Source: an uncultured Ruminococcus sp. (GTDB taxonomy: Bacteria > Bacillota > Clostridia > Oscillospirales > Ruminococcaceae). Taken from it: DNA of 21,178 nucleotides. This document shows positions 1 through 6,629 of this stretch, piece after piece. The notes beneath the pieces are model-generated. The model saw only the letters and a list, made by a program, of their open reading frames with translations, made no database searches and had not been told where the DNA came from. How positions within the stretch are numbered: the first letter of the stretch is position 1; each line of letters starts with the position of its first letter. Location of the stretch: assembly GCA_900543105.1 (NCBI GenBank), contig UQQA01000030.1:1-21178 (forward strand). Reading direction: 5' to 3'. The position numbers and the translations under genes are program-made.

Positions 1-23
1 ACGACTGAAATTTGCAAATGCTA

Positions 24-52
24 TTGCATTTCAAGGAAATATATGGTACAAT
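24..52 (+). promoter_or_regulatory. Predicted sigma-A promoter for the lipoprotein array
   Basis: TTGCAT (24-29) and TACAAT (47-52) are separated by exactly 17 nt, and TGG directly before the -10 gives an extended -10 element. Transcription would begin about 7 nt downstream, leaving a leader of roughly 35 nt before the ATG at 96. No terminator is seen between the following genes, so this may drive all five lipoprotein genes. Prediction from sequence only. Confidence 0.55.
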
Positions 53-95
53 TATGCAGTGGGATAAGCTTTTGAAATGGACGGAGCTTTATATT

Positions 96-944
96 ATGAA
101 AAGGTTATATATAGGTTTGATATGCTTGGCATTATTCTGTTCAGCTTGTTCGGGAAGGGTGAATGATACTTCCCCACTCCAAACAGCAGAAGTCACAGCA
201 CAAACCGAAACAACAGCGGAAAATGCTTTGCTCTCGGCTAAACTTACCGAGCTTGACGGCATTTTGATCGCAAGCTGTAATTATGGCGGCAGTGAAGATG
301 ATATTCTTGCTGCTATCGCTTACGGCACTGCTCCGAGCGTTGATATCTGGCGTTTTACCGACAAAACAGAGGAATTGGTAATGCCATTTTGCGGAATGTT
401 ATCCGATGTTTACGGAATACACAGCGAAAGCGGCGTTGATTCTCTTGTGATATGCAGCTACTCCCCGGGTATGGCACACCCTGCGACCATTCTGTCACTG
501 ATCGATGGTGAAGTTGTCGTTTTTTCCGAATACAAGGGTGATATCGACAGCGGTGATCTGCTGTGGTACTGCGATGTGAACGGTGCGGGGCTTATATGCA
601 AAAAGGGTATTGGAATTTCTGCAGGTTCATTTAATGTTATTCCCTATTATCTTGACACCGCCGAGTGCAGATACAAACCATACGGCTTGACCGAGATCGG
701 CATTGATGAGGCAAGAGAACTTGATAAAAATAATGTTATCCCCGATACAGACAAGGCAATTTCCGCATACAGGCGTGACAACGGGCTTATTCATATCAAT
801 TATGATAATGTAACAGAATCAAATTTCGGCAGCGAACACATTGCAAGCCGGACATTTGTTACCGAAAACGGCTGTCTGCGATCCTATGAGGACGGCGACA
901 CAAAATATGGTTTCTTTTTGCAGTCATTGTCGGTGACTGAATAG
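96..944 (+). CDS. Putative lipoprotein of unknown function (first of array)
   Basis: Predicted surface lipoprotein of 282 residues. The ATG at 96 is preferred over in-frame upstream starts because GGAG (83-86) lies at proper spacing and the product then begins with a classic signal peptide: MKR, a hydrophobic stretch at residues 4-17, and Cys18 followed by Ser-Gly as the likely lipidated residue (CSAC is an imperfect lipobox). Residues ~20-45 form a Thr/Glu/Ala linker, and the rest is a soluble, acidic domain with no family I recognise. Its signal peptide differs from the near-identical one of the next four genes, so it is a neighbour rather than a copy of them. It lies 46 nt upstream of the next gene and is probably co-transcribed. 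The lipoprotein call is fairly secure; its role is unknown. Confidence 0.75.
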   Translation: MKRLYIGLICLALFCSACSGRVNDTSPLQTAEVTAQTETTAENALLSAKLTELDGILIASCNYGGSEDDILAAIAYGTAPSVDIWRFTDKTEELVMPFCGMLSDVYGIHSESGVDSLVICSYSPGMAHPATILSLIDGEVVVFSEYKGDIDSGDLLWYCDVNGAGLICKKGIGISAGSFNVIPYYLDTAECRYKPYGLTEIGIDEARELDKNNVIPDTDKAISAYRRDNGLIHINYDNVTESNFGSEHIASRTFVTENGCLRSYEDGDTKYGFFLQSLSVTE

Positions 945-990
945 GGTTTAGTTCGATGAATACGGGTGACGGTATTGAGAGGAAAGATAT

Positions 991-1085
991 ATGAAAAACA
1001 AAGCGATATTTTTATTGTGCGCAGCTTGCCTTGCAATGACAGCCTGCGGAAAGACAGTTGACAATGTGCAGGAAAGTTTGACGGA
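991..1085 (+). repeat. N-terminal lipoprotein cassette, copy 1
   Basis: First of four direct copies, about 90 bp each, that begin at the start codon and encode signal peptide, lipobox and the motif K-T-(V/A)-D-N-V-Q-E. Other copies start at 1890, 2703 and 3523. Differences between copies are few and mostly single-base. Copies 1 and 4 are followed by unrelated coding sequence, so the similarity ends inside the genes rather than at their 3' ends. Confidence 0.8.
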
Positions 1086-1857
1086 AGAAATAACTACAAT
1101 TTCGGAAGCAACGGAAACCGAAAAGGTTTCCGTTGCTTCCGAATCTACCCAAACAGAGGTTACTTCCGAAACAGTGGCAGATTCAATTATTGAAACAATT
1201 GAAACAACTGTTGAATCAGAAGAAGCTCCTGATGAAGAACTTGATTTTTGGATTCCGCCCACACCTAAAAACGGTTATATAATTACCGAACCTGCCGATG
1301 CTCTTACAATTTCAAAATTATACCCGCTTATATGCAAAGCATTTGATTATATGATGGATTCAAAATTTTTTTGGTTAGATGACGAAAATGTATATGAAAC
1401 CATTGAAGAATATGCGGAACAAGAGGGAGAAAAATACAGCGAAGTATTTACATGGCATCTTATAGATCAGATACCTAAGCCCGACGAGGATGATATTGAA
1501 CGGGGAAATTATGTATATTCACTTGGATATCTAAGTGGAAGTGCTGACGAGGGTTATATATATGGAAACGCCAGAGGAACAGATGCAACATATGTAGATA
1601 GCGACTGGCAGATCGAAGTGATCTCCGATACGGAAGTACATCTTATACATCAGGCATTTTACAGCTGTTATCCCGAATGGATAGAGGGAGATGAACCGAC
1701 ATATTTCAAAGACCACAAGCTTCTTAATCAAGCGGATGATAGTGTTCATCAACTGCGAACGGTCGATAACAGAAGTGAACGGCTTGAAACGTATTACTAC
1801 ACCCTGCTTTGGGAAGACGGTCATTGGAAATTTGACAGTTTTTCACTTTGGCAATAA
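991..1857 (+). CDS. Putative lipoprotein, shared N-terminal cassette, unknown mature domain
   Basis: Lipoprotein of 288 residues. The signal peptide MKNKAIFLLCAACLAMTAC ends at Cys19 (lipobox M-T-A-C). A long linker rich in Thr, Glu, Ser and Val spans about residues 22-95, typical of a tether across the cell wall. A domain of about 190 residues follows, ending in an aromatic-rich stretch (YYYTLLWEDGHWKFDSFSLW). That ending resembles the last strands of NTF2-like folds, but this is a guess. The domain is not visibly related to those of the three following genes, although the first ~29 codons are nearly identical. The ribosome binding site is GAGAGGAAAG. There are 46 nt to the gene before and 32 nt to the gene after. 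Function unknown. Confidence 0.75.
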   Translation: MKNKAIFLLCAACLAMTACGKTVDNVQESLTEEITTISEATETEKVSVASESTQTEVTSETVADSIIETIETTVESEEAPDEELDFWIPPTPKNGYIITEPADALTISKLYPLICKAFDYMMDSKFFWLDDENVYETIEEYAEQEGEKYSEVFTWHLIDQIPKPDEDDIERGNYVYSLGYLSGSADEGYIYGNARGTDATYVDSDWQIEVISDTEVHLIHQAFYSCYPEWIEGDEPTYFKDHKLLNQADDSVHQLRTVDNRSERLETYYYTLLWEDGHWKFDSFSLWQ

Positions 1858-1889
1858 GTTTACAAAAAACCAGTTTATAGAGTGATGAT

Positions 1890-1984
1890 ATGAAAAATAA
1901 AGCGATATTTTTGTTATGCGCAGCTTGTCTTGCAATGACAGCCTGCGGAAAGACAGCAGACAATGTGCAGGAAAGCACGACGGA
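1890..1984 (+). repeat. N-terminal lipoprotein cassette, copy 2
   Basis: Second copy of the shared 5' coding cassette. Its signal peptide is identical in protein sequence to copy 1 through residue 21, while the DNA differs at a few third codon positions. Confidence 0.8.
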
Positions 1985-2687
1985 AGAAACAACGGTCACG
2001 GAAGTAACGGAAACCGAAACAGCTTCCGAAACAACGACCACATCACCGACCGAAACCACTGTTATCACAACAACAAGACCAACTCCCGAAACGACCTTTG
2101 ACGAAAATGATGAGATCCTTGTCAGGGGGCAGGAATTTGCGGAAAGCTATGCCGAAATGTACTGGAATTATTTTGAGGGAGCGGCTTGGTTTGACAAGGA
2201 TATTCAATATTATGATCTTAATGACAAAAGTGAAGAAAACTATTTTGAATATAATGGAATGCCTTTTTATAAGCTTCTGATAACCGACTATACATACGAT
2301 GAGCTTATAGCCTACATCAAAAGCTTTTATTCAGATGAATTATTTGAAGTATTCAAAGAAAATTCTTTGATAGATGTTTTATTTACGGGCAAGGACAACT
2401 GCATTTATGTAAACGGAAATGAACCTGTTTTAATGTATCATTTGCGCAATGAACACGCTCATATTATAGGCTACACCGAAAGCGGCGATGGTAGTGTGAC
2501 TTACGACTGCTTTGCAAAAACGACAGAGGAAGATGATGATGACCTGTATTTTTCATTCACATTAAACACGGACGGAAGGCTTTGCGGCGATTTCGATATT
2601 TTTCTGGAAGGTGAACTTGGACTCTTTTCGGACAAATATTATAATGATACCCCGATGGTTTCTTGGGGAAATGATGATAAAACTTGA
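1890..2687 (+). CDS. Putative lipoprotein, paralogue A of a duplicated pair
   Basis: Lipoprotein of 265 residues with the same signal peptide as the preceding gene (lipidated Cys19). A strongly Thr/Glu-rich linker spans residues ~22-72 and ends in a TTRPTP stretch. The mature domain begins near FDENDEI and is highly similar along its whole length to the product of the next gene, sharing blocks such as YKLLITDYTYDEL, YIKSFYSDELFE, CIYVNGNEP, LRNEHAHIIGYTE and KTTEEDDDDLYFSFTLNTDG. It carries a short extra C-terminal tail absent from the neighbour. The ribosome binding site is weak (AGAGTGATG). The YDEL...YIKSFYSDELF segment is reminiscent of secreted inhibitor or NTF2-like domains, but I cannot assign a family. 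Function unknown. Confidence 0.75.
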   Translation: MKNKAIFLLCAACLAMTACGKTADNVQESTTEETTVTEVTETETASETTTTSPTETTVITTTRPTPETTFDENDEILVRGQEFAESYAEMYWNYFEGAAWFDKDIQYYDLNDKSEENYFEYNGMPFYKLLITDYTYDELIAYIKSFYSDELFEVFKENSLIDVLFTGKDNCIYVNGNEPVLMYHLRNEHAHIIGYTESGDGSVTYDCFAKTTEEDDDDLYFSFTLNTDGRLCGDFDIFLEGELGLFSDKYYNDTPMVSWGNDDKT

Positions 2688-2702
2688 TTTTGAGGTGGTT
2701 AT

Positions 2703-2797
2703 ATGAAAAACAAAGCGATATTTTTATTATGCGCAGCTTGTCTTACAATGACAGCTTGCGGAAAGACAGTTGACAATGTGCAGGAAAACACGACGGA
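2703..2797 (+). repeat. N-terminal lipoprotein cassette, copy 3
   Basis: Third copy of the cassette. It differs from copy 2 by Ala15 to Thr and a few silent changes. Similarity to copy 2 continues through the whole gene. Confidence 0.8.
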
Positions 2798-3506
2798 AGA
2801 AACTACAATTACAGAGGTCACAGAAACCGAAACAGCTTCCGAAACAACAACCACAGCACCGACCGAAACAACGGTCATCACCACAACAAGACCAACACCC
2901 GCAACGACTTTTGACGAAAACGATGAAATTCTTGTCAGGGGACAGGAGTTTGCGGAAAGCTATGCAAAGATGTACTGGGACTATCTTTGCGGTGCGGCTT
3001 GGGAAGACTATTTGGATACGCCGTATTTTGATTTTGACGATAAAAGCGAGGGCAATTATTTTGAAGATGACGAAAATATGCCTGCTGCCGAGGGTGTGAC
3101 CTTCGACCCTATACCGTATTACAAATTATTGATCACTGATTATACTTACGATGAGCTTGTAGCTTATATCAAAAGCTTTTATTCAGATGAATTGTTTGAA
3201 GAATACAAACCCTCTGCGATAGGTTCGCTTTTTACCGTCAAAGATAACTGCATTTATGTAAACGGAAATGAACCGACTTTCATATATCAGTTACGCAATG
3301 AACACGCTCATATTATCGGCTATACTGAAAATGACGACGGAAGTGTGACTTACGATTGCTTTGCAAAAACGACCGAGGAAGATGATGACGATCTTTATTT
3401 TTCTTTCACATTAAACACGGACGGAAAGCTTTGCGGTGATTTCGATATTTCTTTGGAAAATGAGCTTGGACTTTTTTCCGATACCTATTATAATGATGAA
3501 ACTTGA
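2703..3506 (+). CDS. Putative lipoprotein, paralogue B of a duplicated pair
   Basis: Lipoprotein of 267 residues and clear tandem duplicate of the gene immediately upstream. The signal peptide is the same except Ala15 to Thr, with lipidated Cys19, followed by a Thr/Glu linker and the same mature domain. It differs mainly by an acidic insertion of about 15 residues (around ENMPAAEGVTFDP) before the YYKLLITDYTYDEL block, by divergence in the segment after SDELFEE, and by a shorter C-terminus. GAGGTGG upstream of the ATG is a better ribosome binding site than that of its sister. The 15-nt gap before it and the 16-nt gap after it look alike (both start AAACTTGAT), as expected if whole gene units were duplicated. 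Function unknown. Confidence 0.75.
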   Translation: MKNKAIFLLCAACLTMTACGKTVDNVQENTTEETTITEVTETETASETTTTAPTETTVITTTRPTPATTFDENDEILVRGQEFAESYAKMYWDYLCGAAWEDYLDTPYFDFDDKSEGNYFEDDENMPAAEGVTFDPIPYYKLLITDYTYDELVAYIKSFYSDELFEEYKPSAIGSLFTVKDNCIYVNGNEPTFIYQLRNEHAHIIGYTENDDGSVTYDCFAKTTEEDDDDLYFSFTLNTDGKLCGDFDISLENELGLFSDTYYNDET

Positions 3507-3522
3507 TCTTTCGGGCGATATT

Positions 3523-3617
3523 ATGAAAAACAAAGCAATATATCTCTTATTCGCAGCTTGCCTTGCAATGACAGCCTGCGGAAAGACAGCCGACAATGTG
3601 CAGGAGAGTTTGACGGG
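3523..3617 (+). repeat. N-terminal lipoprotein cassette, copy 4
   Basis: Fourth and most divergent copy (Phe7 to Tyr, Cys10 to Phe). The block encoding AACLAMTACGKTADNVQES is still nearly identical in DNA to copy 2. Similarity stops soon after. Confidence 0.8.
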
Positions 3618-4191
3618 AGAAATTATAGCAAGCAGCTGTTCGGAAACGGTATCGGAAAACTGCAAGCCTGACAAAGATATCGCCGCGGCTATTGAGAAAA
3701 AGAAAGCGGAGCTGGACAGCACGGACGAGCCTTTTGGGGTGACGGATATATATTTCGGGACGAGGTTCGATTATAACAATGACGGTTATGACGACCGGGT
3801 GATACTATACTCGCTGTATGCACAATTTGAATTTGTTATCATCAATTCACAAAATGCAGATATTCTATTCGGCGAAAGAATTATCGCTCCCTTGTTTTCT
3901 CAGACCAAAATAGAGGTTTACAGATGCTCCGATTCCGAATATGCGTTCAAAATTACCGACAGAATAGAAAAGTCGCAGATATCATGTATCAATGAAACTG
4001 TACAGATAATATCTCCGTTGGGAAACAGTGTTTTTGATGCGGTTTATGACTGTGATACCAATGAATTTCACCACGCTTACATTGGCAGCTATACTGAATA
4101 CGACTATGAACGGTATATCCAAAAGCAAAACGAATTGCTGGGCGGCTGTGAATACTGTATGGACATAAAATTTGAACCGTATTTGGGGTAA
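3523..4191 (+). CDS. Putative lipoprotein with an Asp-rich calcium-loop-like motif
   Basis: Lipoprotein of 222 residues, last of the array. The ATG at 3523 is chosen because it restores the conserved signal peptide (MKNKAIYLLFAACLAMTAC, lipidated Cys19) instead of an upstream in-frame start lying inside the previous gene. The linker is much shorter than in its neighbours and lacks the long Thr/Glu run. The mature domain contains FDYNNDGYDDRVI, a D-x-N-x-D-G-x-x-D arrangement like the calcium loops of dockerin, EF-hand or FG-GAP-type repeats, then mainly beta-like sequence. A ribosome binding site is hard to see (TCGGGCG), so translation may be coupled to the gene ending 16 nt upstream. The mature domain is not related to its neighbours by eye. 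Function unknown. Confidence 0.72.
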   Translation: MKNKAIYLLFAACLAMTACGKTADNVQESLTGEIIASSCSETVSENCKPDKDIAAAIEKKKAELDSTDEPFGVTDIYFGTRFDYNNDGYDDRVILYSLYAQFEFVIINSQNADILFGERIIAPLFSQTKIEVYRCSDSEYAFKITDRIEKSQISCINETVQIISPLGNSVFDAVYDCDTNEFHHAYIGSYTEYDYERYIQKQNELLGGCEYCMDIKFEPYLG

Positions 4192-4200
4192 GACCTATTA

Positions 4201-4285
4201 TTTTGCCCCGAAAACGCCTTTTTTATGCACAAAAAGCGTTGGTTTGTCGGAAGTGCATAAAAATTTATCGGAAATCGGGGCAAAA
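4201..4285. repeat. Nested inverted repeats after the lipoprotein array
   Basis: The outer arms TTTTGCCCCGA (4201-4211) and TCGGGGCAAAA (4275-4285) match perfectly over 11 bp. Inside, TTTTTATGCAC (4220-4230) and GTGCATAAAAA (4253-4263) match perfectly over another 11 bp. A third, competing stem, AACGCCTTTTT with AAAAAGCGTT (4213-4223 with 4231-4240, one bulged C), uses the same T-tract and excludes the second. It lies just after the last lipoprotein stop and about 37 nt before the S10 promoter. It could be a terminator region for the array, although no T-tract directly follows the outer stem, or a small palindromic element. Confidence 0.7.
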
Positions 4286-4321
4286 TTCTATTTTGAATTT
4301 TCGGAAAAATCGAGAAAACCC

Positions 4322-4350
4322 TTGAAATGACAGAATTAGTGTGTTATAAT
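4322..4350 (+). promoter_or_regulatory. Predicted sigma-A promoter of the S10-spc-alpha cluster
   Basis: TTGAAA (4322-4327), a spacer of 17 nt, then TATAAT (4345-4350), with TGT immediately before the -10 (extended -10). This is a near-consensus housekeeping promoter, as expected for ribosomal protein genes. Transcription should start near 4357, giving a leader of about 295 nt before the rpsJ GTG. Confidence 0.85.
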
Positions 4351-4356
4351 ACTACT

Positions 4357-4652
4357 TGCGTGACTGCAACAAGATATGCGTTGAAGTGAAAGGTGGCCGG
4401 CGGTTTGCCGGGGAATTTTCATGGAGTATGTCCGATTTTAAACCGGGCGGCTGTAATATCAACACTGTGTGTGCTTAAACCGTTGGCATTTTTATGCCGA
4501 CAGGTAAGTTTTTGTGTGTATAAAAGCTGACGTTTCCGGAAACACCTGTGTTTTTCGGATTTTTTTATGTGGAGCTTGCGATACACACGGTAGCGTTGAA
4601 CATTACATTGTCCCCTCTACATTATTAAATTTGCTTAAGGAGGCGATTCTAA
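4357..4652 (+). promoter_or_regulatory. Structured 5' leader of rpsJ (candidate attenuator)
   Basis: Untranslated leader of about 295 nt. Visible elements in order: CCGGC (4397-4401) with GCCGG (4407-4411); a perfect 8-bp hairpin (one G-U) at 4482-4489 / 4494-4501 with loop TTTT; a segment 4501-4513 (CAGGTAAGTTTTT) that can pair with 4538-4548 (GGAAACACCTG) over 11 bp; then the terminator at 4535-4566. The 4501-4513 pairing uses the left arm of the terminator, so the two cannot coexist. That is the layout of transcription attenuation. The ligand is unknown; a ribosomal protein of the operon such as L4 is plausible by analogy with the E. coli S10 operon, but nothing in the sequence proves it. 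Confidence 0.55.
4535..4566 (+). terminator. Intrinsic terminator inside the rpsJ leader
   Basis: TCCGGAAACA (4535-4544) pairs with TGTTTTTCGGA (4549-4559), with one bulged T, one G-U pair and a loop of four, followed by seven T (4560-4566). It lies about 87 nt before rpsJ on the same strand, where a constitutive terminator would silence the cluster, so it is best read as conditional. Confidence 0.7.
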
Positions 4653-4967
4653 GTGGCAGTCAATGAAAAAATCAGAATCAGAATCAAGGGCTTTGACCAT
4701 GCGGTTGTAGATGCGGCAGCAGCTAAGATCGTAGAGGCAGCAAAGCGCAGCGGTGCAAGAGTTTCGGGTCCTATCCCGCTCCCGACAGACAAGGAGATCG
4801 TTACTATCCTCCGTGCTGTACACAAGTACAAGGACAGCCGTGAGCAGTTCGAGCTTCGCACCCACAAAAGACTCATCGACGTTATAAGACCTACTGCAAA
4901 GACAACTGAAGCTTTACAGGGTCTTGAACTTCCTGCCGGCGTTGATATCGTAATGGAAATCAAGTAA
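4653..4967 (+). CDS. rpsJ: 30S ribosomal protein S10 (uS10)
   Basis: Small-subunit head protein, also the NusE partner of NusB in antitermination complexes. The protein is 104 residues (E. coli 103). It shows the family's signatures: the N-terminal KIRIRIKGFDHAVVDAAA strand-helix, the GPIPLPTDK loop at about 40-48, and REQFELRTHKRLIDV for the long hairpin and RNA contact. It starts at GTG, with TAAGGAGG (4636-4643) 9 nt upstream; no ATG start is available that keeps the conserved MAVNEKIRI start. First gene of the cluster. Unlike in many Firmicutes, the str genes (rpsL-rpsG-fusA-tuf) do not precede it here. Confidence 0.98.
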   Translation: MAVNEKIRIRIKGFDHAVVDAAAAKIVEAAKRSGARVSGPIPLPTDKEIVTILRAVHKYKDSREQFELRTHKRLIDVIRPTAKTTEALQGLELPAGVDIVMEIK

Positions 4968-4974
4968 GCGAGAG

Positions 4975-5027
4975 CCTGCCATTTCCGAAAATATCGATCC
5001 GCAGGTCATGTTGTGCAAAAACACAAC
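4975..5027 (+). other. Paired stems in the rpsJ-rplC gap
   Basis: CCTGC (4975-4979) pairs with GCAGG (5001-5005), and just after it GTTGTG (5010-5015) pairs with CACAAC (5022-5027) around a CAAAAA loop. No T-tract follows, so this is not a terminator. It lies immediately before the rplC ribosome binding site and could affect translation or mRNA processing. The stems are short. Confidence 0.4.
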
Positions 5028-5052
5028 CAATAACCAATAGGAGGAAAAAATC

Positions 5053-5694
5053 ATGACAAAGGCAATCATCGGTAAGAAAATCGGTATGACACAGATTTTC
5101 GATGAAGCAACTAACAAGGTCATCCCCTTGACAGTTGTAGAAGCCGGCCCTTGCGTAGTCGTTCAGAAGAAGACAGTTGAGAACGACGGTTACAGCGCAG
5201 TACAGCTCGGCTTCGGCGATCTCAGAGAAAAGCTTGCAAACAAGCCTGTAAAGGGTCACTTTGCAAAGGCTGACGCTCCTCTCAAGAGAACTCTCAAAGA
5301 GTTCAGACTTGACGGCGCAGAGGCTATCGAGGTCGGCACTATCCTTAAAGCAGATTCTTTTGAAGTTGGCGACATCGTTGATGTAAGCGGTACTTCAAAG
5401 GGTAAGGGCTTCCAGGGTACAATCAAGAAGAACAACCAGCGCTCACTCAAGGAAACTCACGGTACAGGCCCTGTTCACAGACAGGCAGGTTCCATGGGTG
5501 CCTGCTCCTCACCTTCCCGTATCTTCAAGGGCAAGAAGCTTGCAGGTCACATGGGTGCAGAAAAGGTTACTATCCAGAATCTTGAGATCGTCAAGATCGA
5601 CGCAGAAAACAATCTTATCGCAATCAAGGGTGCTATTCCCGGTCCTAAGAACGGAATCGTTACAATCTGCGACTGCGTAAAGAAAAAAGCTTAA
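5053..5694 (+). CDS. rplC: 50S ribosomal protein L3 (uL3)
   Basis: Early-assembling large-subunit protein whose long internal extension reaches towards the peptidyl transferase centre. It is 213 residues, normal for bacteria. The N-terminus has the signature AIIGKKIGMTQIFDE. The extended loop GKGFQGTIKKNNQ at ~116-128 is followed by GSMGACSSPSRIFKGKKLAGHMG, the conserved basic segment that contacts 23S rRNA. At the position where the E. coli protein carries its methylated glutamine (GQNQTPG), this sequence reads GACSSPS, so a PrmB-type modification is not expected. AGGAGG (5039-5044) sits 8 nt before the ATG. There are 85 nt to rpsJ and 18 nt to rplD. Confidence 0.98.
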   Translation: MTKAIIGKKIGMTQIFDEATNKVIPLTVVEAGPCVVVQKKTVENDGYSAVQLGFGDLREKLANKPVKGHFAKADAPLKRTLKEFRLDGAEAIEVGTILKADSFEVGDIVDVSGTSKGKGFQGTIKKNNQRSLKETHGTGPVHRQAGSMGACSSPSRIFKGKKLAGHMGAEKVTIQNLEIVKIDAENNLIAIKGAIPGPKNGIVTICDCVKKKA

Positions 5695-5712
5695 TGGAAG
5701 GAGGAAGCAACA

Positions 5713-6339
5713 ATGCCTAATATGAAAGTTCTCGATATGACAGGTAAAGAGGTTTCCAACATTGAGCTGTCAGATGCAATTTTCGGTATCACACCCAACG
5801 AGTCCGCTATGCACACAATGGTAGTTAACTACCTTGCAAATCAGCGTCAGGGCACACAGTCCACTCTCACCCGTACAGAGGTAAGAGGCGGCGGCAGAAA
5901 GCCTTGGAGACAGAAGGGTACAGGCCACGCAAGACAGGGTTCTACAAGAGCTCCTCAGTGGACACACGGCGGTATCGCACTCGGCCCTAAGCCAAGAAGC
6001 TACCGTTTCACAGTAAACAAGAAGTTAAGAAGACTTGCTATGAAGTCTGCAATGTCCGTTAAGGTAGCAGACAACAACATGATTGTTCTCGATTCCATCA
6101 AGATGGAGGAATTCAAGACAAAGACTGTTGTTAATATGCTCAAGTCGATCGAAGCAGAGGGCAAGAAGGCTCTCATCGTTCTTTCCGAAAATGACAGCTT
6201 CGTAATCAAGAGCGCTGCCAACATCCCCGGTGTTAAGACAGCTCTCGTCAACACGATCAATGTTTATGACATTCTCAACGCTGAAAAGTTCATCGTTGTT
6301 AAGGATGCCGTAGCTAAAATTGAGGAGGTGTACGCATAA
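5713..6339 (+). CDS. rplD: 50S ribosomal protein L4 (uL4)
   Basis: Large-subunit protein with a globular domain on the solvent side and a long loop that lines the exit-tunnel constriction. It is 208 residues. The tunnel loop is clear at about residues 44-100 (TRTEVRGGGRKPWRQKGTGHARQG, then GPKPRSYRF), rich in Gly and Arg as in the family. In E. coli this protein represses its own operon by acting on the S10 leader, which makes it the natural candidate ligand for the leader upstream of rpsJ; that is inference only. GAAGGAGG precedes the ATG by 8 nt. The stop codon overlaps the start of rplW (TAATG). Confidence 0.98.
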   Translation: MPNMKVLDMTGKEVSNIELSDAIFGITPNESAMHTMVVNYLANQRQGTQSTLTRTEVRGGGRKPWRQKGTGHARQGSTRAPQWTHGGIALGPKPRSYRFTVNKKLRRLAMKSAMSVKVADNNMIVLDSIKMEEFKTKTVVNMLKSIEAEGKKALIVLSENDSFVIKSAANIPGVKTALVNTINVYDILNAEKFIVVKDAVAKIEEVYA

Positions 6340-6629
6340 TGTTAGCACAGGATATCGTAATCAAGCCAATCATCACTGAAAAGAGCATGTCCGGTCTTCA
6401 GAATGGAAAGTACACCTTTAAAGTAGCCAAGAACGCTAACAAGGTCGAAATTGCTAAGGCAGTTGAAGAACTCTTCGGCGTTAAGGTTGCAAAGGTAAAT
6501 ACTCTCAACGTAAGAGGCCGCTATAAGAGAATGGGCATGAACGCAGGCTACACAGCAGCTTGGAAGAAGGCTATCGTTACTCTTACAGCAGATTCCAAGA
6601 CCATCGAATTCTTCGACGGTATGATGTAA
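6339..6629 (+). CDS. rplW: 50S ribosomal protein L23 (uL23)
   Basis: Exit-tunnel rim protein that docks trigger factor and the signal recognition particle. It is 96 residues, as expected. It begins with the conserved block QDIVIKPIITEKSM and contains YTFKVAKNANKVEIAKAVEELFGVKV and the NTLNVRGRYKRMG loop. The ATG overlaps the rplD stop by one base, and its ribosome binding site AGGAGGTG (6323-6330) lies inside rplD, so translation is probably coupled. It is followed by a 104-nt gap before rplB. Confidence 0.98.
   Translation: MLAQDIVIKPIITEKSMSGLQNGKYTFKVAKNANKVEIAKAVEELFGVKVAKVNTLNVRGRYKRMGMNAGYTAAWKKAIVTLTADSKTIEFFDGMM

Noticed and set aside
12..95. N-terminal extension of the first lipoprotein to an ATG at 12
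   Set aside because: It would cover the promoter and bury the signal peptide; GGAG is placed for the ATG at 96.
2038..2100. Thr codon-rich linker as a microsatellite or CRISPR-like repeat
   Set aside because: Units are irregular ACN/GAA codon mixtures without a fixed spacer; they encode a low-complexity linker.
3436..3522. N-terminal extension of the last lipoprotein into the previous gene
   Set aside because: The conserved signal peptide starts at 3523, matching three sister genes.
4213..4240. Stem AACGCCTTTTT / AAAAAGCGTT as an intrinsic terminator of the lipoprotein array
   Set aside because: No T-tract follows its right arm (GGTTTGTCGG instead), so it is recorded only as an alternative pairing in the nested repeat.
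4421..4441. Six-codon reading frame MEYVRF in the rpsJ leader as a leader peptide
   Set aside because: Only GGGGAA precedes it, the peptide has no run of regulatory codons, and short frames are frequent by chance. It does not line up with the terminator pairing in an obvious way.
4428..4478. 16-codon frame MSDFKPGGCNINTVCA in the same leader
   Set aside because: GGAG lies too close to the ATG for initiation, and no codon bias or repeat supports it.
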